64,000 nucleotides of DNA from Haemonchus contortus (Eukaryota > Nematoda > Chromadorea > Rhabditida > Trichostrongylidae): positions 39,305,920 to 39,369,919 of the forward strand of contig LS997566.1 in NCBI GenBank assembly GCA_000469685.2, in the 5' to 3' direction. Positions 23,715-35,700 of the stretch are shown here, one piece after another. The notes beneath the pieces were generated by a model. The model ran no database searches. It was not told the origin of the DNA and was given only the letters and a program-made list of their open reading frames with translations. The position numbers and the translations under genes were made by a program. Each line of letters begins with the position of its first letter. The stretch's first letter is position 1.

Positions 23715-26700
23715 ATGATTTGCCTTTCTGTCTATTTGCTCCTGCCATTCTTACCCTACATCTATTTCGCTGTCCAAAGTGGTGGCAAGAAGAAAAAGGA
23801 CACAAAAAGGACAAGAAAGGTAAGAGTCATCAAGAAAAGATTGAGATATAGCATTGGATTAAAATGCAGCAGCATGGATGGAATTCATCTGATTCGATCC
23901 ATTACCCCTGATACCTCGCTAGGCAATTTTGGAGGAGACAAGAAAAAGCGTGGCGTCATCAACATTTACTTTAGAAACATTCAAGCAAAAAAGATAAGAA
24001 AAAGGAGAAGAAGGAAAAGGGGAAGAAAGAGGAGAAGAAGGAAGACGAGAAGAAAGAAGAGAAGAAAGAGGAAAAGAAAGAAGGGGAGAACAAGGACGAG
24101 CAAAAAAATGAAGAAGGAGAGAAAGAGGGAGAGAAGAAAGGGGATGAGAAGGACGAGGAAAAAGAAAAGGACAAAAATGAGGAAGAGGTTTGTGCTCTGT
24201 GTAGATTTTATCTCCAATCACTTTGTTACCGATTAAATTTTAGCTCCCACTAGATGTTACTATGCCATCTGAATCAAAGGTGATTTAATGTTTATTCTTA
24301 AGAGTAATGCCCTGATGTGAAATCTAGGCTTATCTATTGACTAACCTCATTTCAGGAAGAGCCACCGGCACCGGGTGGAACAAAAAGTAAGAAAATACAC
24401 TCCCAGTCAAGCAAGATGTCGTAATTCGTGCTAGTTTAGCGAGCCGTCGCGAAACTTGCATTTTCGTCATGCGTGGTCTAGGCCTGGATAAGGGCTACCT
24501 TGAAAGCCACCTACTAGCATCTGTGGAAGTAGTGAAATGTGATGTGGTCGAAAATGTTGACGAAAGAAAGGAAAAGTTCGACCTGTTTCAGGAGGCCCCC
24601 CTTTCAGAGGCTCTCCTAAAACCTTGAAGCAGCCTAATAGAGCGAGATTACTGAGCCATAGACGAATATGAGGGGGAATCGGCTTAGATTCAAACGCCTC
24701 TGCCCGAAAAGGCAGCAAAGCCGCCTAGACTACAGCACCAAATAGCTTTGTACTTCCTTCCTCTTCTCCAATGTATATTTCAAGGCTACCCCCCTACCAA
24801 AGCTTTGCGACAAGGTCGTGCTGTCCCTCTACAGTATTGATATACATTCATTCCTTGCTGTTTCCCCCTACCTTCCCCTCTCGACCCTTCTATAAAATGA
24901 GCAAATCGTACTAAACGTTTTAACCCTTTGACGACAACGCGGATTTCGACGTGACGCGCCCATGGGACCACTCTCCCCTAATTTCGCGCGCAACTGACCC
25001 CCACCGGTGGGTGGCACTGCCCCAGGAGGAACTTCTTTTACTGGCTTACTGAACTAAGCAATCGGAAGGAAACAAGAAAGTATGGCGGCTCCCAAAATCG
25101 GGTGGCAATGTCCCATGTGCCAGTCATAGTGGCACCCACCGGTGGGTGCCATTGTCGTCAAACGGTTAAGTTCGCGAGTACAGAGACAGCTAAAAGGTTC
25201 CTCGGAATTCCCTGAAGAAGTAAGTTCTTAGAATGACGACGCAATTTTTTCTCTGAATTCTACATTGTCCGGATCAGATTTTATATCAAATCCGCATGGT
25301 TATTGCAGAGGACAATCAATTTCAGAGGGAATAATGCTGAGTCCTAGCAGCCTAGCATGGGAGCCAAAGGCGTCGAAGCAGGTACCCCTGATAACGCACT
25401 TTTGTTAAAATTGTAAACAACAAAAACAAAATCTTTCTCACAACTACATACAGGAAAGAAAAAGCAAGCAAATGTTATCACGACTCAACCATTGATCGCA
25501 GAACCTTTGAAAGAGTATTTAGGCGTTCAAACTTGTCATAGTTAGTGATTAGAAGGCAGGCTAGCCATGTTTATCGTCATCACAGTGGGATTCATCGTTT
25601 AGTGAGAAGCCCTTTTTGAAAGGCGAGTTCGCTTCTGGTAAGCAATGGAGCTAAGGACTGGGAAGACAACATAGTCTGGGAAGAGTTCGCCCAACTTACG
25701 CAAACACTAAAATGGCACTTATAATGTGGGCAGCAACTCTAAATCTCCAGTACAGTAGCGAAAAGGAAGACTCGAAGCTCCAGTCAAATGACCAGCTCAT
25801 CCCATTGCACATGTGGGGCTGATAAGCTATATCTTATGAGCCATTGAGAAGGCGAGGACAAGAGAGTCTAGGTATTCTGAGGGATAAAGGGCACGGCGCC
25901 CACAAAGCACAAGTACGGGTTCAAGTCCTATTCGAGGGCGAAGTTTTTCCCACAATTCGCCACCCATGTGAGAATTTCGTGTCGCTCACTGCGGCGAATA
26001 CTAGCAGTTAACAACATCATCGAATCGAAATCGAATCGTATCCTTCCTTTATGTAGATTCACATAGGATTTAAAGTCCATCCTATCCTTCCTAAATGATA
26101 CTGTATGTGACAATAAACGATTCTGTTTATCAAATCCGTTATACTCTCATGGGAAGTAGATCATGTAGGCGTTGTTGGAGCAGCATTGGTAACAAAAAAT
26201 AAGTGATACGTCCAACAGGCAGAACCTCATCAAACGGAATGTACTCACTGTTGCTATCAAAGCCCTGAAAGGCATTTATTCAACTCTTATTGGCGCCCGC
26301 ACATTAACTTACCACGAGGCTAGCTAGGACTGCTTACTCTTACGATAATGGTGTGACCGATTCTTCTTTGGACCTAGTGTAAGTAATTTTCCTTGAAGAT
26401 ACCAGTGTTGAGAAACTTTTAGATATCTTCTGTATTGTTTCCGTGAGACCGCGAAAACTGCTGACGTGGTCCTGGTTTGAGCGGGGTTCGATCCAGTAAC
26501 ATTCAGAATTCCCATCATCATTGCCACAACTTCTCTCGAATTCCATCTGTTCACTATGCACATGTTCACTAGTAAAACAATGAATCTGGATATTATAGGT
26601 GTTTAAAGTCACAAATGCAACGGAAGAGAAGCAGGCGATGAAAATAAAATGCTCCAACAATGCTATATTCAGGTGCGACTTTACTTTTCTTCCACTTAAT

Positions 26701-27483
26701 CTCAAGGAACAGCTCTGGGTGAAGGGTATCCGCACGACAACCTGTCCACCCAAAAGGGGAGACAAAAGCGACTTGGCGGGTCGCAAGCCAAAGTGGACGC
26801 CGCTTATACAGTGCAGTGCCGTTCACCACTAAACGCGTATGCTTCAATGAGAAACCTTTTTTGAATCCTGTTTACGGTCGATTCTTGACCCAACACCAGA
26901 CAATTAATTGGCTACTCAAATCGGAAGGAACCCCAGTGTCATACATTTCACTCAGGGTAGACATACAGTATACAATGAAATCTTAAATCTGAAGAATTAG
27001 GGAGAACCTCGAGAGCTCACTTTATTGAAAACATGCGTTTCATTATTTTCCTCTATAGGCTGCGTAATCGGGTCAGCGCTCCAAGTTATCCTTTTTGATA
27101 AAATGAGTAGTGAAGCATAGCAGCGGAACGCACTGTGTGTGGACGCATCAGAAAATGTTTCATTGGATTCGAACTACAAATTTTTGCAGTGTTCAACACT
27201 TTCAGAGTAAATCCAGTGTTTGCCATGATCGATGTGGGGAAGACTATCAACGTTGTTGTATACCGAAGCGATGGCCCAGTTAAGCCCGAAAAGATACTCG
27301 TTCTCACCACACCGGTAAGCATGACATCACAAAATATTTGTAATAGGAGAAGACACACAGTTTCTGAGTATCTGTAAGTTTCGTTTGCAGTTCGAGGGCG
27401 ACAGTGCTAAGAAAGCTTTCGCGAACAAGGACAAAATCAATGCACGTATTTTTACTGTCCCACTAGTGGCGAAACATAAATAA
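23715..27483 (+). CDS. Membrane-segment, KE-rich, MSP-domain protein 1
   Basis: Predicted 238 aa from 8 exons: 23715-23819, 23975-24187, 24244-24279, 24356-24386, 25326-25381, 26599-26672, 27206-27314, 27391-27483. All are GT-AG and phases are consistent. Residues 1-24 are hydrophobic (MICLSVYLLLPFLPYIYFAV) and are followed by GGKKKK. Residues 36-106 are almost only Lys and Glu with Asp and Gly. Residues about 130-238 form an MSP-type immunoglobulin-like domain of the sperm-specific (SSP, class P) kind: SLAWEP, VTNATEEKQAMKIKCSNN, FRVNPVFAMIDVGKTINVVV, GPVKPEKILVLTTP, ending PLVAKHK. MSP-family proteins act in sperm cytoskeleton and motility; a cytosolic MSP domain held on a membrane is inferred from the Lys-rich flank after the single hydrophobic segment. 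Intron 4 carries a piggyBac-like MITE. AATAAA at 27505-27510 is a likely poly(A) signal. Confidence 0.87.
24920..25169. mobile_element. piggyBac-like MITE with TTAA duplication
   Basis: TTAA occurs at both edges (24920-24923 and 25166-25169). The inverted ends CCCTTTGACGACAA and, reversed from the right, CCGTTTGACGACAA match at all but one base. Inside, near both ends, lies the palindrome CACCGGTGGGTG. The element is 250 bp with no coding capacity, in intron 4 of the MSP gene. TTAA duplication and ends starting CC are hallmarks of the piggyBac superfamily. Confidence 0.75.
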
Positions 27484-29717
27484 TGAACGAAAATTGGTTG
27501 GAAAAATAAACTTCAACTCGCCGAACAATTGTTTCAACTTCTCAACTTCCCGTAGTCATTTTGGCGTGTCATGCACATTGCCACTGCTTGTGAGTAGATT
27601 CGCACTTAATACACTCGTCAAATGGCTCTCGACCGAAGTCCTAATTCCATTTCAGCATTATTCGACTTGATCACTGTTTTTCCTATTCCGAAAAACTCAA
27701 TGAGCCACTCAACCTCGAGATCACTGGTGACTTCCACCGTTACACTTCGCCGAAATGAAAGCGAGCGTCTTGAGTACTGAACGCCCGGTCAGATCTTATA
27801 ACTCAACTCTGTCTGTCTCCTGGAATTAGAAGCTGCTGTGCCCTTTCTTCATTTCTTCCTTCTTCTGTTTATGGAGTAATGCATTCTTCCTTATTTGAGT
27901 GCTAAAGGTTTACGTAGTGGATGCACCCCGGATTCTGCCCGGATTCCGAGGACGTACGAATCAGCGGGGGTACCCAGAGACCACGGCAGAACATGGGTAT
28001 TATTAGGGTCCACACCCTCTGTGGGGGACTGGGTCGTAACTGAATGCGATAAATCCTGCCATGGGTTGGTGAGAGTTGGCCTTTTCCCCCTTGAGACTGC
28101 TTCAACATAACATGAATATCGTGCAAGAGTTGAAGAGTTAACGACGAAAATAACCTTGTGATATCAAGAATTGTATAGGCAACGAATTATCTTCATAAAT
28201 CCATGTGACGGTAAATCTGATATGTGACAATTGAGTGCGACAAATATGTGAAGTATGAATGAGGTGAGGCGGGGGTGAGACAAGAGATTAGAAGCAGAGA
28301 TGGTCGGCAAAGCTGACGACTAAAATGAGACGTACGATGTAGTGCATCCGATCCACCATACTGACGACAATGAGTTCATACTGACGACAGTTGCGATGTC
28401 GGCGCTCCGCGGGACGACGCGATAAGGAAGCCGGCGCACGGACGAACAAATGACCCTTTGATTAGTGCCGGGCTTGCTCGATAACTCTCCCATGCTCCCA
28501 GCACTTTCCTTCATTTGAAGTGTGCGCAGAGCGGCGAAGCCACTTCCCACCGGTGCACTGCAGACCGTTGATGGTCGCACGTAAGTAGCGACACCGTATG
28601 TGATAGCGTCAAGTCGTGCATTTTCATAACGCATGACTTGAAGACCGAATCTGGGATCGATACATAATCGAGCCTTCATTCCCTCCGGACTAGATTAACT
28701 TGATTTATTATAGATTCTCCCAGGGAATAGAACGCTAACTTGTACGGTGGTTAGCCATCGCAGTGCATTGTGTGGGCTACATACGCACTTAAGGCGCCAC
28801 TACAGTTCAAAATGGAAGGCAAATGCGTGGGCTTATTCCGAAACGAGTTGATAAATCCAAAAGACTTTACCCTTTGTCCTTTTTTGCATTGTTTATGACC
28901 ATTTCCACTAAACTTTGCCCTGGTCTACGCTGGTCGCTTTTCACTCTCTTCACTGGTTTGATTTTTTCCATAGAATAGCTTGAAGTCAAATGTACATTAT
29001 AAAAAATGGTGCATTGAAATTGTTTCTTCCCTTCTTAATGCTCATGAAAGGGTGATAAAATAAAATTTGTAAAATCTACGACGAAGGCTACACGACGTCT
29101 TTATCCTGTATTCTTCATCTGTTTCCCTCCATACAAGAGTGGGAAGTGATCTAGGGTCTGAATGTCAACGTCTATTGTCATCCATTATTACCACATATAC
29201 ATTGTTAGATCTCACATTACACACCATAAAATCAAGGCTGCACTGTTGACACGAATAGCTCGACCGACTCTGTGGCTCTTTTTACGCCATATCAATTGGT
29301 ATCACTTTCTGCCACCAACCACCATCTGTGCTTTTACCTGTTGCATTTATCCCCTTCAAACATCAACGTTCTGTGCCACGGAAAACACGAGTCCTGAGTT
29401 TCCAGTGACACATAACCTACACTAACAGAACGCCTACATCCTAACAAATACACCGACACATCAGCAGACGGGCTCAACGAAATATAAGTTGTAGAATTCT
29501 CATGATAAGGTAGGTGGAATTCGACATCAACAAATAGCTAGTCCAAAATGTAGGTGTAGCTCATTCTTCCTCAGCCTTGTAATCTGCCAGGCAGCCTCAT
29601 TCCGTTCCGTGGATGCTGGTTGAAATGATCTGTGCTCTGCTCGTGTCGAGGTTGACAGTAGCGTGTAACTACAAGGTATGTATTGTGTAACTACACGGTC
29701 TTTTTTCAATCACAAAG
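27484..29717. other. Intergenic stretch, no gene supported
   Basis: This covers the 3' end of MSP gene 1 up to the first recognisable exon of protease copy 2. Signal-peptide and early propeptide exons of that protease should lie here or further into unrecognised sequence, but I could not identify them; no HxCxH cysteine-switch motif was found by eye. Open frames near 27900-28110 (plus) and 28320-28679 (minus) have no recognisable motifs. Confidence 0.5.
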
Positions 29718-32700
29718 ACCAGCTTTGAAGCCTCCGAAACCGGAAGAGGTTACGACGGCGAAGACGGAGTATCCACCAGGATCACGGTCAAAAAGAGAAT
29801 CATCGTGGGATTGGATACGGATCCGAATTGAATACGACGAATCATTCAGAAAGTGAGCGAGAACAACGTTGCTGAACATACTTGTCTCCCTTAACCCCTG
29901 ACATGAGATAGTGGATGGGCCAGGAGATAGCGGAGGTAGAAACGAAAGAGACGACATACTGAGTGAGTGAACATGCGCTTTTCCCGATGTTTCAGCACCA
30001 TTGTCCACAGCACTCGAGCGTGTCTTCTGCATACTGCCTGTGCGCCCTACTGGCTTTGGTATTAGGGTGTCCATAAAGTTCGTTGGCCATTCGCTTTTTC
30101 AGAGCTTGTAAAGATAACTCACCAAGTTGAACTTACTGGTCCATGATATAATCTCCATACTCACCCACCACCTTTTGGGTAGAGAGGCAACTCCTCCTCC
30201 CAAAAACCGGCCGGAAGCGACTCGCCCCAGTCCTCGACCACTTCCTCGAGGTCGCGCTCATTCTTCAGCTGTTTCCATCCAAGAAATTTCGCATGAACCG
30301 GAAGATGTGGTAATCGCATGAACTGATGTCTGGGCTATACGGCGGATGCGTGACCGTCTTGATGCCCAGCCTGTCCAGGACGGCCTGAGTATCTCTCGCT
30401 TTGTGGGGGCGCGCGTTGTCCCAGAGCAACCACGGATTTGCAAGTTTCTGGGACAAGGCGGCAGCTTTCACCTTGACCTCATGCGATTCTTTAGGGAGGG
30501 TCCTTGCCGTCACTGTGGCATTGTGGGTAGGATGCTGTAGTGGACGACGCCGTGGCGAGAGAACCAGAATGACAAAAGCGCTTCTTTCCATGCATATTTC
30601 TCTTTGCACGTCTTGGCGGGGGCGCATCGAAATCCACCCAGACTAATTTGTTGGCAGGAATAGAGTAGTAAATCCACTTCTCATCTTGGCAAATGAGGAA
30701 GTCCAGAATCTTCCTCAGGCCTCTGAGTCTGAGGTTGGAGCACACCTCAACCAGCTTCCTTGCCTGTGCCGGCGCGAGATCGTGAGGGACAACTCAACGC
30801 TTCTTCGACACCTTGCTAAGGACTTTGTGGATGGTGGAATGGGGTACCTGTGTGACCTTGCTCAAATCGCGGAAGGATGTCGTCGATTCACCGTCCAGAG
30901 CATCCAGAATGCCTTGGCGATCGACGGTGGCTGGGCGACCGGACCTCGGCATATCTTCGATGCCATAGTTTCCATTGGTGAAGCGAGTCCACCATTTTGA
31001 CATCCAGTTCTTAGAAGGGGTGTTATCACCAAACTGCTGAAGCATCCTGGTCGTGCCCTGACGTCTGGAGATGCCCAGGTTGTAGTAATTCAGCAAACTT
31101 CGGCGGCGGTGATGACTATCACTCATCTTCACTGCTTTATTGTGGGAAGAGCAGGAAAGGAATTCTAGAGCCAGCTAGCTCAGAAGATAGCTCCAGATGA
31201 GTACTTTCAGTATTGCTAAATCATTATGCAAAACCACAACGCATTGCGTAACGCGACGCTGTTTACAATTACCAACGAATTTTATGGACACTTGTTAATG
31301 ATCACGTTCGCAACATTAACCATAATTGTTGTGCCGCAGTCGGTGGCACTGCAATTTCGTCGCTTTTGCAAGGCATGGTTCCTTCTTCGGGATCGATCTT
31401 GTGACATTCCTGGGGGCAGGTATAGACATTCTGTGTAGAACACTGAACTACTCCTACCTGTCACGATGGAGTCCGAATGAACGTGTAATAAGGTTTTAAG
31501 TTGTTGTATAAATGCCAAAGTTGAAAGTTATACATGCACCGAATTCAGCACACATTTTTCCTTAATTTGTAGGCTCAACGAAAAGATGAAGGAGACACTA
31601 GAAGGCCTGATGAGATCAGCCCTTCACTATTTTGAAACTACATTGAAAGTACGGCGACTCGCCAGCCTACAGTTAGCATAGTGGGTGGAATTTCAGCTAT
31701 GATTTATTTGTCAAGAAGTAACATAAGAGCAGCAGAGCAGCTCTTCCCTTCATTTATGGAGGATCTCTATACATAAAACGCTGAATTTATGTGACTGTCT
31801 GTATGTCGGTTTATGCGGCTGTCAGTAGAAAGTCACGGATAACGATTGTGAAATATCGCATGGGCGCATGTTAACAATTTAGTGGCGCGTGGGACAATGG
31901 CACCCAATGTTGGGAACCACACAAAACGGGTTTAATTGCCCCGTGAATGTGTGACACATTAACCCAAACACTGAAGCGCCTCCAAACACCCGTCACATAT
32001 AAGACGCAAAGCAAAGGTACCGGAGTGAAGCCCACGGGGGAGGATGGTGAGCTGCTAGGGGGTTACGGTGTCACACATTCGCGGGACTTTAAAACTTTTC
32101 TTAGAGTTAGAGCAAACTAATTTGCATCTAAATTTCCGGAATCTTCATGTTTCACCTTAGGGCCTGATTCTTTTCAGTAGTTGCTCAGGCGAATCAAGGA
32201 AATACCAAAACAAAACTATCTGTGATGGACAGTGTGAAAAACGATGCGGAAAAGTTGTTGCACCCCGGAGCGCTAATTACTTTGGGGTATGTTCATTAAC
32301 AGTTATTGAGCTGCTCGACTTCATTGAATGGAGAAATCATCGAAATCGATTAATTGAATGCCATTCAGTTTCGATGACTCGTGACGCACACCTCATACTT
32401 TGCAGAACTTTCCATCGCAAGATATCTCAACTTCCACTTGCACCCTTTAGCTCCTCTGTCATGGGGATGCTCTCGTCATCGTTTAACACTTTTCAGAATA
32501 GAGCGTTGAGCGCCGGCGCTCTGGCGACAACGCTGGTCGTCAATCGATACCGCATGGGTTTTTGGTGAATAACATCCTAATCAATTTTATTTATTGTGTT
32601 CTTCAATTTTCTTTTCAGTTTCTTTGTACATAAATTCGATAACTTTTTTTAACTGTTATGGTATAATGAGACGAAAGTATATCATTACGAAATAATCTCA

Positions 32701-35700
32701 CATGGCTCTGCTTAGAAAATAACGAACTACAACAAAACCATCAGTCGCCGCGCGAACGCTGACGCAGCATAAGTGTGTTCATCGCTCAACGCTCTACTCT
32801 GAAACCACACTCTCTAATGCCGAAACATTGAGTGCACGCCAACAGTCAGGTTCAGCGAATCACTGTATAAGTGAATGAGGAATTTGAAGAATTTTAGCAA
32901 CAGGGACTCCCACGATCCGGGTTTACGAGAATTCTGAGATATCGTATCCATTCATAGTCAAATCAACAAGTTCTACTGCTGAGTTGGTACTTAGTTTCTT
33001 CAGTGCTGTACATGCTCGAACCTAGAATTGGAATGCACGGACCACAGTGATTGTGGAGGTACGACAATGTCTTGCTTATGCTTATTTTTACATTCAGTTG
33101 TTTAGAATGGACTTGGAACTTATTTTACAACAGGATAAAATGAGTACAAGACTATAACAATACATGTTAGAATTGATTCGATACTATGCAAAAATTGCCG
33201 TTTGACGCCGTCTCGTGAGGAAATATCAATAGATCAGTTCTAAAATCCGCGATGCACTGCAAACCCCCACCTTGAGCGATGAACTAAACCCAAACTCTAA
33301 AACTCAGAAAAAACTGCAAAAAAGCTACGTTTTTGCTAGTAGTCTGATGATCCCTCAGCTGAAGGTTAGTTCATAAAAAATGTCCCCACAAGATGAGTCG
33401 CTGCCCACCCTCCATCCGAATCGTAATTAGCCTTGAAAGGGCGTTTTGAGGGCTCGAGGTTGTACCGACTCTAGTTCACACACCCGGATTCAGAAGACCT
33501 TGTGTAGGTCGCCCCTCCCATAATAGAGCACAAGTTGAAAATCCAAACAACGTCTGACCCATGCAGACAGTGGAAGACAATTTTGTTAAGCTTACTGTAG
33601 CAGGCTCTACGTAGTAGTACAAAACTGGCGCTTACCCTGAAACCCCCTCATATCGTCATAAGCTTGTTCAGCCTTTTTTACTATTTTTTCGAAACCCTCG
33701 GTCTCAGAGGGCCACTTTTGCACAGTTCCGCAACGTAACTTCTTTGTTTCGCTTTAATTAGGTATGCCCAAGTCTAATGAACTGCGCCTTTAAGCTAGGT
33801 GACAGAATCGGTGCACGTCAGTGGGTTGACACTCTTCCCGTTTGTTTCCTTTTTATGACGTCCTAGAAGTTCATAAAACAGTGGTACTAGGCTTTTTCAT
33901 TTTACTTTGTCCCGTGGATTCCATTTTTGTGCACTCATGTGAAGATACGTTGCAATAAAGTAGATGCATTTCTTAAACTCTGTGTGTTTGCAATATTCTA
34001 GCTTGTGAGGCATACATGATTCCTTATATTATACAATCGGAGTATCCCTCAATCATCCACCAATAAAGTAAGGATACGAACCATTCTCCCGATTCTGGAT
34101 GAGTGCGGCAAATCGTGCGCTAGAGTTCTTGACCTTTTCGACGACTTTGGCACCTGTCATTGGGACACAGACTTGAAGTAGAGTTCTAGATTAGTATGGC
34201 CGGATGATCCTACTACTCTGGGCCACAAAGAGATGCGCTAAAGTCGTTTGAATCGCCACGAATTTCGTCGCGCGACTTGCCGCCTCCATCCAGAATCACC
34301 AATGAAATAAAGAATTTTGTACTAGTTCGCATGAAACAAGGCTTGCCTTAGGAAGAAAGCTCAGCCACACTTTTATCCTTAACTATGCCCTTAGGAACAG
34401 CCATTCATCGAAAATTGTACTCCCCTTTACTCGTCTACCAGTGCATGGATTTTGCAGTACTAAGCCTTCTCCTCAACCGAACCAGCGAATGCTTCTTACT
34501 GATTTTGTAGATTGATGGTAACACTATTATCAGAAGTTTCGGTATTTATATTCACCTTAATGAATAGACATCAATGGTCGAGATTTTCAAATCATTGATA
34601 GTCGCTTAGATTTCATAGCAACCGATTACGGAACAAAAAGAATACGTTGTCTTTAATTGAGCCGCAAATCTTGAAGCAGATTCATCCTCACCTCGTAGCA
34701 AAGAATGAAAATCCGGCAATTTTAGCATCCATTCATATGAAATTACAAATCAGAAATCCTTATCAGGTCCTTTAGTGACTGCTATCAATTTCTGTATGCA
34801 TTATTCCCGATTTAGCCGCACACTATATCACACACTGTACTCACAAGTAGCCATGCCTCGCTGTGTAAATAAAAAAGGGTGGCTTAGTAGTAGCTATCAG
34901 TCCTAATCAGGTGCCATCACTTCTTACCGGGTCCGGTATCCTCCCTCCGATCACGGCATCGCGCTCGCCGCACCCGCCAGAACTGCGATGGAAGATTGGA
35001 GCGCGCAATTCCTGAGTTAGGGAGTCCTTCAATAATTCGAATTCGCAGGCCGCTCCCTTCCGTTCCAATGCGGTCCTTATCATCTATAGTAGAGGATTGG
35101 TCATTCCAAACAATCAAGTCCAATAAACATAAAAACGAAAAAGATAGAGAAAAAAATCAATGAAAATAGTACGTCCTATCGACTGGCGGGAGGCGGGCCG
35201 AGTACGGTAATTGCAGTTTGGTGCCGCGAGACAACTAAAAATGATTTGCCGCATGCCGCAAAGCGATCGTGCGCAACCGGGAAGAAGTCCCGTTACCCTT
35301 CTTTCCCCGACCATCCAAGGTTCATCGTAGCCGTCAATATCTACAGCAATGCCATAGTTCCACTACTAACACGAAATATGTATAGGATCCTGTGGCTCCT
35401 GCCTATCCGGGCTACATGTCGCCACTGTCAAGTTTATCGTTTTCCAACAGACAACATCGGCTTTCGCACCCTGGTGCCTGTTTCCTTTCGAACTTGAACG
35501 CTGTAGGTCTAATAGAACGAGTCATTTATTCAAGGACACACACGCACGTACATATATATACAGTAGCGCTCAAAAGTCTTCGGTGAAATGGCTCCTCAGC
35601 CGGACTTCCCAGTCGTAACTCCTTTCCTACTGGATCTAATCATGCGAAATTTCTATATTTGGAGCGTGGGTGTATTGTGAATATTTACCACTATTAACTT

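Noticed and set aside
23919..24221. Minus-strand Ser/Phe-rich frames near 24 kb
   Set aside because: Same reason: antisense shadows of the KE exon of MSP gene 1.
25860..25945. tRNA-like B box (GGTTCAAGTCC) near 25918
   Set aside because: The flanking bases do not form a proper T stem, acceptor stem or D arm. At most it is a decayed tRNA-derived fragment.
28320..28679. 119-codon minus-strand frame
   Set aside because: No recognisable domain or signal, and no duplicated counterpart to test conservation.
30127..31000. Plus-strand open frames at 30.1-31.0 kb
   Set aside because: They are antisense to the mariner transposase, whose catalytic motifs are clear on the minus strand.
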